Shown here: positions 55,202-63,910 of the stretch, piece by piece
Layout: each line of letters opens with the position of its first letter
How positions within the stretch are numbered: position 1 is the first letter of the stretch
NCBI GenBank assembly: GCA_946811185.2
Contig: OX328096.1
Location: forward strand, 19,843,881 to 19,907,880
Source: Hippopus hippopus
Taxonomy: Eukaryota; Mollusca; Bivalvia; Cardiida; Cardiidae
Reading direction: 5' to 3'
Length of the DNA stretch: 64,000 nt
Program-made: the position numbers and the translations under genes
The notes under the pieces: model-generated
The model's database searches: none
What the model was told of the DNA's origin: nothing
What the model saw: the letters and a program-made list of their open reading frames with translations, nothing else

Positions 55202-55423
55202 CTCTTTACCACACAACAAAATCTTAGACCATACCATATTGAAAGCATTTGCAGATGACAAACAAATGTGACTCAAATATTGAAACATGTTTTGGGAAGG
55301 GTAGAAAACTGTGGGAAAAGGAGAAAATGCTGGTTACCAGCATTTTCTCCTTTTCTCACAATGTTTTCAAAAGCTTTCTTCTTCAGGGTCGTTAAAAGTT
55401 GGGATTGTGTGGTAAAGAGTTAA
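55198..55423 (+). mobile_element. Family A MITE, intact
   Basis: Shares TTAA 55198-55201 with the previous copy. CTCTTTACCACACAACAAAA; a few bases lost at the stem base (GAAAACTGTGGG) but the apex is perfect. Right end TGGTAAAGAGTTAA. Confidence 0.92.
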
Positions 55424-55456
55424 GCCTCATTCAAATTGTTGTCAACAAATGCATTT

Positions 55457-55719
55457 GAGCCATGCTCTGGCAAAAGGGGGCTTAATGCGTCTCCATGATG
55501 CATTTTATACCAAGCAAGACATCACCTAATTACAGATCCATCAAATCTATTTTGTCAAACAATGACTGAGTCATGAGGTAGAATTATCCTCTGACTGGCA
55601 GAAATTTAAAAAGAGCGAAAAGTTTTGGCCCATGTCAGCCTGTGTAGACTGCACAGGCTGACATGGGTCAATACTTTTCACAAATGCATTAAGCCCCCTT
55701 ATCACAGAGAGCATGGCTC
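55457..55719 (-). mobile_element. Family B MITE
   Basis: GAGCCATGCTCTGGCAAAAG to GAGAGCATGGCTC. Stem CCATGTCAGCCTGTGTAGAC with TGCACAGGCTGACATGG: G-to-A drift is matched in part on both arms. Confidence 0.92.
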
Positions 55720-55900
55720 ATTTAATTCCTACAAGTCTCAGCTTTTGTCACCTGGTAGGGAGTGAAAAGGACAGTACATGTAACTGTTGTTTGTATTACT
55801 GACCAGTATAAAAATTCCATTTAGGATTGGATTAGTTCATTGTTTATCTTGATAGAACTGTAATGTTGTTGAAAACGGCATAACCTTTTCTTGCACAAGC

Positions 55901-56015
55901 TTGACTTTTTACAACCCGAGATAGAAAGGTTTTGAAAACACCATGAGAAAAGAAGAAAATGCTGGTAACCAGTATGTGCGACCCTTCAATTTGTAAAAGT
56001 CTAAAATTTTGTTAT
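55901..56015 (-). mobile_element. Family A MITE, left part (split by a TRIM)
   Basis: TTGACTTTTTACAACCCGAG, GAAAAGAAGAAAATGCTGG, then CCAGTATGTGCGACC (apex-adjacent deletion) and AAGTCTAAAATTTTGTTAT. The missing terminus appears after the retroelement at 56546. Confidence 0.8.
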
Positions 56016-56222
56016 TGTTACGAGAGACCACTACGTCATGCATGGCTTCATCCCGGTTTAAATACAATACCTAACAACTGCGTTAGGGAGAATTCTCTTT
56101 AGCTTAGCGGTTATGGTGTTGGCCTTTTGTCCGAGCGTTCTAGGTTCGAATCCTGCCCGGTCCCTGTATTTCTGCTATGCATTTGTTCATTTGTTTCTTT
56201 GTTACGGACTTTGTTCGTAAGA
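56016..56222 (+). repeat. TRIM 5' LTR
   Basis: Begins TGTTACGAGAGACC and ends TTGTTCGTAAGA; the ends form an imperfect short inverted repeat (TGTTACG / CGTAAGA). A TATA-like TTTAAATA is at 56057-56064. A tRNA-like segment with an A box TAGCTTAGCGG (56100-56110) and a B box GGTTCGAATCC (56143-56153) lies inside; their spacing is that of a tRNA gene. Confidence 0.85.
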
Positions 56223-56240
56223 TGGGGGCTCGTCCTGGAT
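56223..56240 (+). promoter_or_regulatory. TRIM primer-binding site, tRNA-Pro type
   Basis: TGGGGGCTCGTCCTGGAT, directly after the LTR. It matches 17 of 18 bases of the complement of the tRNA-Pro 3' end including CCA, as used by several retroelements. Confidence 0.8.
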
Positions 56241-56327
56241 TGGCCATTGAGCCATTAATCCCATTTGTTGTCCAAAAACGGACTTTATGCCTAATAAGGC
56301 TTTGAGTCATCAATAAATGATGACTTT

Positions 56328-56338
56328 AAGAGGGGGTG
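56328..56338 (+). promoter_or_regulatory. TRIM polypurine tract
   Basis: AAGAGGGGGTG immediately before the 3' LTR, the position expected for the plus-strand primer. Confidence 0.7.
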
Positions 56339-56545
56339 TGTTACGGGAGACCACTCCTTCATGCATGGCTTCATCCAGGTTTAAATACAATACCTAACAA
56401 CTGCGTTGGGGAGAATTCTCTTTAGCTCAGTGGTTATGGTGTTGGCCTTTCGTTGGGGCGTTCTAGGTTCGAATCCTGCCTGGTCCTTGTATTTCTGCTA
56501 TGCATTTGTTCGTTTGTTTCTTTGTTACGGACTTTGTTCGTAAGA
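56339..56545 (+). repeat. TRIM 3' LTR
   Basis: TGTTACGGGAGACC to TTGTTCGTAAGA. A box TAGCTCAGTGG at 56423-56433 is closer to consensus than in the 5' copy; B box GGTTCGAATCC at 56466-56476. Confidence 0.85.
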
Positions 56546-56564
56546 TTTTTTGATAAAGAGTTAT
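56546..56564 (-). mobile_element. Family A MITE, right terminus after the TRIM
   Basis: TTTTTTGATAAAGAGTTA continues the AAAATTTTGTT... end broken at 56015 (compare CTGGTAAAGAGTTAA in intact copies). Confidence 0.7.
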
Positions 56565-56586
56565 TCAAAAGAAAACATAAATGATT

Positions 56587-56598
56587 TATTTATTTCAG
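56587..56598 (+). other. Candidate splice acceptor upstream of the zinc-finger start
   Basis: TTATTTATTTCAG ending at 56598, followed by an 88-base leader with a tiny upstream frame (ATG GCA AAA TGA). It suggests an untranslated first exon elsewhere. Confidence 0.45.
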
Positions 56599-56686
56599 AG
56601 AGAGAGAGGGGGCATTTATGGCAAAATGAACATTTGCCTATGCATTAGAAATTGGATCTTTTTTTAAAGAATGTTGTACGAGCAAG

Positions 56687-58690
56687 ATGGATGATAAATA
56701 CGAGTGTGACTATTGCACTGCTACCTTCGGTGATATCACTGGTCTTGAAGAGCACATTGTGGATCATTTAAGGCTACGTGAGGAGGATTTGCAAGTATTT
56801 GAGGATTTGAAAAAATGTCTGGAGAGCAATAAGACAGGACATAAAGGAAAGACCCCACTCAGTCATGAACTGAACTCTTCTGTAGAGCCACATAGATCTG
56901 TCAAATTACAGGAAAATGAAAACAGTGTTGTGTTTCAGAGAGAAAGGAACCTTAAAGTGGGTAGTGAATCCAAAAAACTTCGAAGACCTTCCATTCCATG
57001 TTGTATTTGTGGTCATGCCTTGACTAAGCACACAAATATACACACTAAAATGGCTAGCAAGCAGGTTTTAATGGAACACCAGTGTTCAGGATGTAGTATA
57101 TTTTTTGAAACTGAAGAATCTTTAGCAAATCATTGCCAAGAAGGAAGGTGCAAGGACTTTAACAACATTCTACAGAAAGAAGTGAACTTTAGTGCACTGG
57201 CTTCCAGAAATAACAGCTCCGACCTTTCCCAAAAAGGAGAGAGTGCAAATCAAACTATGACAGATGGGAAATTAAACAATTGTTTATACAAGTGTGGCAA
57301 ATGTGACCATCTGTGTAAAGATTTCAATGACTGGCTTGCACATGAAGAAACACATATCAATCGACTACCTTACCATTGTGTACTTTGTGGTGCAAGAAGG
57401 TTGAGTAATTACTCCACATATGTAGATCACATTGAAAAACATCGTTATTCTGATGCTAATTCACGAAACCAATCACATATTTCGTTTGAGTGCAAGAAGT
57501 GCCATAAAAGTTTTGGAAATGCCTGGGACTTGTTAATGCATGACAAATTAACACACATTGATCTCCACCCATTTAGATGCTTTGCTTGCCCAAGGAAATA
57601 TCAGTCAATCGATGCTCTCAGGAAGCATAAAAAAAAATGCTTTATGACTCTCTTCAGAGAAAAAATTAGACAGAATTTAGGACATGGAGAAGTTGCAAGA
57701 CGAGATACTATATTTAACCAAGCCCTTTTTAAGTTTCAGGTCATTTTCTGTGAAAGAAAGAAATTAGAAAGGGATATCCTTTGCCCAATTTGTAAAGAGA
57801 AAGAAGGGTCATTTCCTGGTCTTACTCATCACTTTGCAGGTCATTTTGGTTTTCTTCAGTGTGTTTACTGTAATGAAACATTCAAGAAAAACATCACAGT
57901 GGAAAGCCATGTGCCTGGTAATTTTAAACAGTTTGCATGCCAACAATGTCAACAGGGCTCAAACACAGAAATACTTCCAGATCTAGTATGTAAAAGAAAA
58001 AAGAAAAAAATATATGATCCCATAAAGTACCGCATGCAATCACAGAAATACAGCAAAATCATGGTTTTATGTGATATATGTGGTGTTACTGTGAAAGCAA
58101 TGCATTTAAAGATACATAAAAAAAAACATACCAAACCTTCCTGTACCAACATGGATGTGCATGTACATTGTCCAAAATGCAGTGCTTTATGTGAAAGTCG
58201 ATTTCAACTAAATAAGCATCTAAGATATCACCACAACACTTCAGATAAGATCCGATGTAAGTTTTGTCAAAAAATGCTATCATGTAAAAAGTCACTAGAA
58301 AATCATGTGTCCAGAGTTCACTTGGAGAAAGAGGCTAAATTTGAGTGTTTCAAATGTAAGAAGAAGTTTGTCCGAAAAAGTGAGCTTATGAAACATAGCA
58401 ATGTCCATATGTCAGAGTCCAAGCCCTACAAGTGTGATCAGTGTGATGCGGCATTCTCTCAGAATTGCAATCTCACAAAGCATAAAATTATACATACGGG
58501 TAAGCGCCCATATAAGTGTGACAAATGTGACGCAGCCTTTACGCATCATAGCAATTTAATCAAACACTACCACATACACACTGGAAAATACCCATTCAGA
58601 TGCAATATATGTAATCGTGGTTTCTCCGCGTTAAGGCCATTAACAATTCACAAAAATTCTCACTATGGTCTCTCAAAATATGTCAAGTAG
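56687..58690 (+). CDS. C2H2 zinc-finger protein, 667 residues, single coding exon
   Basis: Likely a nuclear nucleic-acid-binding protein. Finger 1 is at residues 7-27 (C-x2-C...H-x3-H). A Ser/Lys-rich linker and one Cys/His cluster follow. A middle block from residue ~201 holds several fingers (YKCGKCDHLC, YHCVLCGARR, FECKKCHKSF, FRCFACPRKY), and a further set follows at ~360-550, some with irregular final His. The C-terminal four, about residues 552-660, are the most regular, joined by HTGKRPYKC and HTGKYPFRC linkers close to the classical TGEKP linker, so they probably make the main DNA contact. In all about 12-14 fingers. No KRAB, SCAN, BTB or ZAD domain is visible. The start is the first ATG of the frame and begins just before finger 1. 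I do not recognise an orthologue. Stop TAG at 58688-58690. Confidence 0.85.
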   Translation: MDDKYECDYCTATFGDITGLEEHIVDHLRLREEDLQVFEDLKKCLESNKTGHKGKTPLSHELNSSVEPHRSVKLQENENSVVFQRERNLKVGSESKKLRRPSIPCCICGHALTKHTNIHTKMASKQVLMEHQCSGCSIFFETEESLANHCQEGRCKDFNNILQKEVNFSALASRNNSSDLSQKGESANQTMTDGKLNNCLYKCGKCDHLCKDFNDWLAHEETHINRLPYHCVLCGARRLSNYSTYVDHIEKHRYSDANSRNQSHISFECKKCHKSFGNAWDLLMHDKLTHIDLHPFRCFACPRKYQSIDALRKHKKKCFMTLFREKIRQNLGHGEVARRDTIFNQALFKFQVIFCERKKLERDILCPICKEKEGSFPGLTHHFAGHFGFLQCVYCNETFKKNITVESHVPGNFKQFACQQCQQGSNTEILPDLVCKRKKKKIYDPIKYRMQSQKYSKIMVLCDICGVTVKAMHLKIHKKKHTKPSCTNMDVHVHCPKCSALCESRFQLNKHLRYHHNTSDKIRCKFCQKMLSCKKSLENHVSRVHLEKEAKFECFKCKKKFVRKSELMKHSNVHMSESKPYKCDQCDAAFSQNCNLTKHKIIHTGKRPYKCDKCDAAFTHHSNLIKHYHIHTGKYPFRCNICNRGFSALRPLTIHKNSHYGLSKYVK

Positions 58691-58727
58691 TCTCACGATC
58701 AAATTTTGGAAAGATGATTCCAAGCCC

Positions 58728-58883
58728 TGTTTTAGTCCAATTCTAGATTTAGAAAGAACACAAGTTCTGATTGGCCAAACCATTTGGTTAAGAAAATCAG
58801 AAGTTGTGTTACTATCAACTTTAGAAAATTCTTGAGAATAATAATTCAAATTTCTGTAACAATGGTTAGTGAATACGGATCCC
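58728..58883. mobile_element. Family E fold-back MITE just downstream of the zinc-finger stop
   Basis: Arms AGAACACAAGTTCTGATTGG and complement AATCAGAAGTTGTGTTACT; centre decayed. Right end ATGGTTAGTGAATACGGAT. It may lie in the 3' UTR. Confidence 0.8.
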
Positions 58884-58904
58884 GCTGTTATGAATTCGAA
58901 TCCC

Positions 58905-60130
58905 AACCTGTCAAACTCTTTTTGTGGATAAACAATAGTTATTGGGAAAGGATTGTGATCATGCTGTGTCCAGCGTGCGTCGTCTGTTGTCAATTTTTAC
59001 CATGTGCATGCTTTTTTAATCCGCTTTTTGAGGCCACATTTTCAGTCCAATACTTCAAAATTGGTCAGAATGTTTTGCTTGGTAATGTCTCGGAAAAGTT
59101 GGAAAATGGGTCATGTCTGGTAAAAAAACAATGTCACTAGGTCGAATCTCAGCAAAAACCTAGTATGCACTCTAGAGGCCACATTTTCAGTCAAATACTC
59201 TTGTATGTTAGTCAAGGTATTTGTCTTGGTGGTATCTTACACATCTTTGAAAACAGGTCACATTGGGTCAAAAGCTAGGTCACTAGGTCAATCTTTGAAA
59301 AACCTTGTGTACGCTCAAGGTGCCACATTTTTAGTCCAATGCTCATGAAACATGGTCAGAATGTTTGTCTTGTTGATATTTTGAATGAATGAGTCTAAAA
59401 ATGGGTCTAATTGGATCTAAAACTAGGTCACTAGGTCAAATCTTTGAAAAACCTTTTGTACACCTAGCCCACATTTTCAGTCCATTAGTATTGAAAGTTT
59501 GTCAGAATGTTTGCTTTGATAATATCTAGGACGAGTGTAAAAATGGGTCATATTTGGTGAAAAACTAGGTCAAAGGTCAAATCTTCGAAAAACCTTATAT
59601 ACATGTACACTCTAAATGCCACATTATCAGTACTATACTCTTGAAAATCAGTCAGATTGTTTGTCTTGAAAATATCTTGCATGAGTGTGAAAATGGGTCA
59701 CATTTGGTCTAAAACTTTAAAAGTCCTTGTGTATGCTGTAGAAGCCACATTGTCAGTCTGAGAATCTTGAAACTTTGTCAGAATGTTTATCTTGATTATA
59801 TCTTAGACAGCTTAGAAAATGGGCCATGTTAGATGAAAAACTAGGTCACAAGGTCAAAGCTAGGCAAAATCTTGTTTACACTCTACAGGCCACATTTTCT
59901 CTCCAAACATGTAAAAGGTGGTCAGAATGTTTGTCTGGATAATTTCTACAAGTTTAAAAATGGGCCAGATTGAGCCAAAAATTAAATTACTGAGACAAAT
60001 TTTAGAAAAAGCCTGTGTACACTCTAGATGCCACATTTTCAGTCCAATACTAATGTTTCAGAACTTTTGTCATAATACCTTGGAAGAGACTGGAAATGGG
60101 TTTTGGTCATCATGGCCCTTTAATGTCCTT
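58905..60130 (+). repeat. Degenerate tandem repeat, about eight units of 125-160 bp
   Basis: Each unit has GCCACATTTTCAGTCCAATA (starting near 59033, 59170, 59311, 59468, 59619, 59743, 59890 and 60030), GTCAGAATGTTTGTCTTG and AAACTAGGTCACTAGGTCAA. The start GGGAAAGGATTGTGATCATG and the end TTGGTCATCATGGCCC may be the termini of a mobile element. No long frame. Confidence 0.75.
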
Positions 60131-60538
60131 TACTGTAAGTTTTCCCACAATCTTTTCAAGATAAGGTTGCAACTTTCTTGGTGCTTGTATTTACCTAAGC
60201 TGTGTGATAAACTTTGATATCATGCAAGACCAAAGATCAAGCAAGATGTTGAAATTTTTTTACTCAGTGAGGAGCAAATACCAGCACATGGGGAAGTTGC
60301 TACAACATAATATTCCTTTCACTATATACGACCTACATGGAACTTTTGATAATTATCAACAATTTTATGCAAAAATTGTAAAAAAAATTTAACAAATACT
60401 GGTTTAGTGGGTGGTAACTTTGTTTTTATGAATTGCAGATTAATATTGTAGTGTAACTAATATGAACATACTCTATGAGCTGGGTACATCATCATTTTGT
60501 ATTTAGGACTGTATTTGACAATGTGCAGATACAGATTT
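60131..60538. other. Spacer, no gene seen
   Basis: AT-rich; two short open frames without recognisable content. Confidence 0.4.
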
Positions 60539-61545
60539 TTAGCTCCACTGGCCGAAGGCCAGCGGGCTTATGTCATGGCCAGGTGTCCGTCGTGCGTGCA
60601 TGCGTGCGTGCGTCTGTCCGTCCGTGCGTGCGTTGACTTTTATTTCAAACATCTTCTTCTCTGAAACTACCCATCCAATTTTGATGAAACTTCACAGAAA
60701 TGATCCTGGCATGGTCCTCTTCAGAATTTCTTGAAAGAATTTGATTCCTTCAAAAACACTGGTTGCCATGGCAACAAAACTTAAAAATATTGGAAATCTT
60801 TGAAAATCTTTTTGTCTGAAACCATAAGGCCTAGGGCTACCAAATTTGGTGTGTAGCTTTATTTAGTAGACCTTTATCAAGTTTCTTCAAATTGTAGCCC
60901 TGGGGTCAAAATTAGCCCTGCCCCGGGGGTCACAAGTTTTACATGGGCTTGTATAGAGAAAACTTTATAAGTCTCCCTGCACCTAGCCATAAGGCCTAGG
61001 GCTACCAAATTTTGCATGTGGCTTTATCTAGCAGGCCCCTACCAAGAGTGCCCAAATTATAGCCCTGGGGTCAAATTTGACCCCGCCCTGGGGGTCACGA
61101 ATTTTACATGGTCTTATATAGAGAAAACTTTAGAAGTCTCCCTGCACCTAGCCATAAGGCCTAGGGCTACCAAATTTTGCATGTGGCTTTATCTAGTGGG
61201 CCCCTACCAAGAGTGCCCAAATTATAGCCCTTGGGTCAAATTTGGCCCCACCCCGGGGATCACAAGTTTTACATGAGCATATATGGTTAAAACTCTTCCT
61301 GTACTTGGTCATAAAGCCTAGGGCTACCAAATTTTGCATGCAGCTATATCTAGTTGGCCTCTACCAAGAGTGCCCAAATTATAGCCCTAGGGTTGAATTT
61401 GATCCTGCCCCAGGTACCAATTTTAGTCCTGTTTCAGGGGTCTCATGTTCAAAACCAGTTTGCCAAATATTGTAAAGTTTGGCATGTAGTGGTTTTACTT
61501 ATTAGCCAGTGGAGCGATACAGGGCCATCATGGCCCTCTTGTTAT
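60539..61545 (+). mobile_element. Family F element
   Basis: TTAGCTCCACTGGCCGAAGG, GCTTATGTCATGGCC, (GTGC/GTCC)n, then about four ~180 bp internal units with GGCCTAGGGCTACCAAATTT and GGGGTCACAAGTTTTACATG. Ends GCCAGTGGAGCGATACAGGG and CCATCATGGCCCTCTTG. The ends match as inverted repeats (AGCTCCACTGGC / GCCAGTGGAGC). Confidence 0.85.
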
Positions 61546-61660
61546 TTTTGTCTTGTGCAATTTTATCTGCATGAGATGAGTACATTTGAGCCAAGACATC
61601 TATAGGCATAATTAGTATGGTGTTGAACTGTTGAAAATAGTGTAAATCCCTTGCAATACA

Positions 61661-61736
61661 AACCTGTGTGTAATGACCTTGAGGTGGAAGGCTTTTAAAA
61701 AGTATTGTGGGCAAAGGAGAAAATGCTGGTAACTAA
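61661..61736 (-). mobile_element. Family A half-element ending at the apex
   Basis: AACCTGTGTGTAATGACCTTG, left arm to GCTGGTAACTAAC; the right arm and inner end are missing. Confidence 0.75.
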
Positions 61737-61813
61737 CAAATAATTCTTTTTGTTTTTTAAAATCACTACATGTAGGTACTACTGCTATCGTGGCAAGCAC
61801 TGTGATACCATTT

Positions 61814-62390
61814 TTAGCTCCACTGGACAGAGGCCAGCAGGCTTATGTCAGCATCGACATGGCCAGATGTCTGTTGTGCGTCCGTCCGTCCGTGCATGCA
61901 TTAACTTTTATTTCAAACATCTCTGAAAGTACCCATCCAATTTGGATGAAACTTAACAGAAATGATTCTGTCATGGTCCTCTTCAGAATTTCTTGAAAGA
62001 ATTTGATTCCTTCAAAAACCCTAGTTGCCATGGCAACAAAACTGAAAAAAATTGAAAATCTTTGAAAATCTTCTTGTCTGAAATCATAAGGCCTAGAGCT
62101 ACCAAATTTGGCATGTTGTTTTATCTAGTGAACTTCTACTAAATTTCTTCAAATAATAGCCCTGGGGTCAAATTTGGCCCCACCCCGGGGGTCACAAGTT
62201 TTACATGGGCTTACACAGGGAAAACTTTAAAAATCTTCTCATACCTAGCCATAAGGCCTAGGGCTACCAAATTCTGCATGTAGCTTTATGAAGTGAACCT
62301 CTACCAAGAATGCCCAAATTGTAAACTTGGGGTCAAGTTTTGCCCCACCCTGGGGGTCACAACTTTTACGTGGGCTTTTTTGAGTTAGCA
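61814..62390 (+). mobile_element. Family F element, right end missing
   Basis: TTAGCTCCACTGGACAGAGG with an extra CAGCATCGACATGGCC, two internal units, then stops after TTTTACGTGGGC. Confidence 0.8.
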
Positions 62391-62452
62391 TTTGCTTGTT
62401 CCAGAGTTACAGGTCGTAGTATGAGCTGAAGGCTAGGGTTTGAACTCCTTCA

Positions 62453-62783
62453 AGCTGTGGTCACACCCCACATAGTTGACTGTAGTGGGGAATAACTGTA
62501 GATGGCAGTAGTTAAACGTATCAAACGTAGTTGAACATAGTTAACCATATTTCAATGTAGTAATGAATATAGTTTGACCTTACGATTTGTCAGTAGGAAG
62601 CGCAAAATTTTTGAACTTGTTAAAAAAATTGTTATGGTTAACTACAATGTTGTGACCCTACTGTGGCCGTAGTTTGAACATAGTTGCCCGTAGTTAACCG
62701 TAATTGATCTTACTTAACCGTAGCATGTTTTATACGTTCAACTACGGTAATTCCCCAATACGGCCAACTACATAAGATGTGAC
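62453..62783. mobile_element. Family K MITE
   Basis: Terminal inverted repeats GGTCACACCCCACATAGTTG at left and GGCCAACTACATAAGATGTG at right (approximate), interior with many TAGTTAACC/GTAGTTGAAC steps. A hAT-like element has inserted at its right tip. Confidence 0.7.
62776..62783. repeat. 8-bp target-site duplication, left copy
   Basis: GATGTGAC, repeated exactly at 63468-63475. Confidence 0.85.
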
Positions 62784-62932
62784 CAGACCTGGGTTCAATT
62801 ATTTTAAAAAGTAATTAATTACAATTAAAATAGAATTGTTTCAATTATATTATGATTAAAATTACTTGCTTTCAGAAAATGATTATTTTTTAATTATTTA
62901 GTATTATATTTATAGATACAGTATGAAACTTC

Positions 62933-63137
62933 AACCTGTTACTACGCAGTCCCAAGTTTTAATGATCGTGAAAGATAAAGCCTCAGAGAACACTGCAATG
63001 TAAGGAGAAAATGCTGGTTGCTTTTCCCACAATGTTTTCTACTTTATCAAAAACAGAAATTTTCATTCGAGCTACATTAGATCTATCATCTGCAAATACT
63101 TTCAGTATGGTAGATTCCAAATGTGGTAAAGGATTAA
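62933..63137 (-). mobile_element. Family A MITE with apex deletion, inside the hAT-like element
   Basis: CTGTTACTACGCAGTCCCAAG; GAGAAAATGCTGGTTG joins to CTTTTCCCACAATG, so the inner right arm is lost. Right end TGTGGTAAAGGATTAA. Confidence 0.85.
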
Positions 63138-63205
63138 AGAACGAAGTACATCTATTTATTCAATGAAATGTAAAAAACACAGTTATGTAGGTACAACTGA
63201 TTACT

Positions 63206-63420
63206 TCTTTACCATACAATCTCTTTCCATGCAATCCTGACTTTCAACGACCCTGAAACACACGGTTTTTGAAAAAATTGTGGGGAAAAGGAGAAAATAT
63301 TGGCTTTTTCTCCTTTTCCCCCAAATGTTTTCTACCCTTTTACAGACAAAGTCCAGCATTTGAACTACATTTGATTTATCCTCTGAAAGGTCTTACAATT
63401 TGGACAGTTTTGCTATAGGG
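63206..63420 (-). mobile_element. Family A MITE with apex deletion, inside the hAT-like element
   Basis: TTCTTTACCATACAATCTC; GAGAAAATATTGGC joins to TTTTTCTCCTTTTCCC. Inner end CCTCTGAAAGGTC is diverged. Confidence 0.8.
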
Positions 63421-63467
63421 TTTATCCATTTCAACAATTAATTAAATCATAATTGGACCCAGGTCTG

Positions 63468-63475
63468 GATGTGAC
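63468..63475. repeat. 8-bp target-site duplication, right copy
   Basis: GATGTGAC, partner of 62776-62783. Confidence 0.85.
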
Positions 63476-63489
63476 AGTGGTTAAAAGTA

Positions 63490-63870
63490 CATTCTAACAT
63501 GGCACATGAATTCGGCTCTATTAACACAGTGCAACGAAAACGTGGTAAAATCTACGTCATTCTATATAGAGTGATGTCATTCTGTATAAAGTAAACTTGT
63601 AAGTTATTCAATGGAATATAAACTGCATCCGCGTTTTTACTCTAAGTATGAACTTGATTTCCTTTCATTAAGAGTTGGTCATGTTAGAATCGAAATAATC
63701 TTCTTTCTATCGTGTTTTATCGTTCAATAAACTACGGTTGTGAGTTATGAGGTACAATAAATAATCCACAAGGGCGATAGCCCTTGTGGATTATTTATTG
63801 TGCCTCATAACTCACAACCATGGTTTATTGAATGATAAAACACGATAGAAAGAAGATTATTTCTTAAATG
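63490..63870. mobile_element. Family J element with a long terminal palindrome
   Basis: The unique side (CTACGTCATTCTATATAGAG, CTGCATCCGCGTTTTTAC) leads to a palindrome of about 80 bp per arm at 63693-63867, centred on CACAAGGGCGATAGCCCTTGTG. Inverted relative to the copy at 27656, which has a much shorter fold-back. Confidence 0.8.
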
Positions 63871-63910
63871 ACTGCAGCTTACCCCATACTGAGCAGGCAG
63901 AGCCACAACG

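Larger units (their letters stand above)
56016..56545 (+). mobile_element. Miniature LTR retrotransposon (TRIM) with tRNA-like LTRs
   Basis: Two 207 bp direct LTRs flank only 116 bp of internal DNA, which holds a primer-binding site and a polypurine tract but no gag or pol coding. The LTRs differ at about 14 of 207 positions by my count. It needs enzymes supplied in trans. It interrupts a family A MITE and ends 53 bp before the splice acceptor ahead of the zinc-finger gene. A clean target-site duplication was not resolved (GTTAT versus TTTTT). Confidence 0.85.
62784..63467. mobile_element. hAT-like non-autonomous element carrying two family A copies
   Basis: Terminal inverted repeats CAGACCTGGGTTCAATT and AATTGGACCCAGGTCTG, flanked by the exact 8 bp duplication GATGTGAC. 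Such ends and an 8 bp duplication are characteristic of hAT transposons. Without the two family A insertions it would be about 270 bp and AT-rich. Confidence 0.85.

Noticed and set aside
56095..56165. Functional tRNA gene in the LTR
   Set aside because: A and B boxes are good but acceptor and anticodon stems do not pair convincingly, and the sequence is duplicated with the LTR.
61016..61475. Repetitive 77-86 codon frames
   Set aside because: They follow the ~180 bp internal units of family F and repeat the same peptide; no independent support for a protein.
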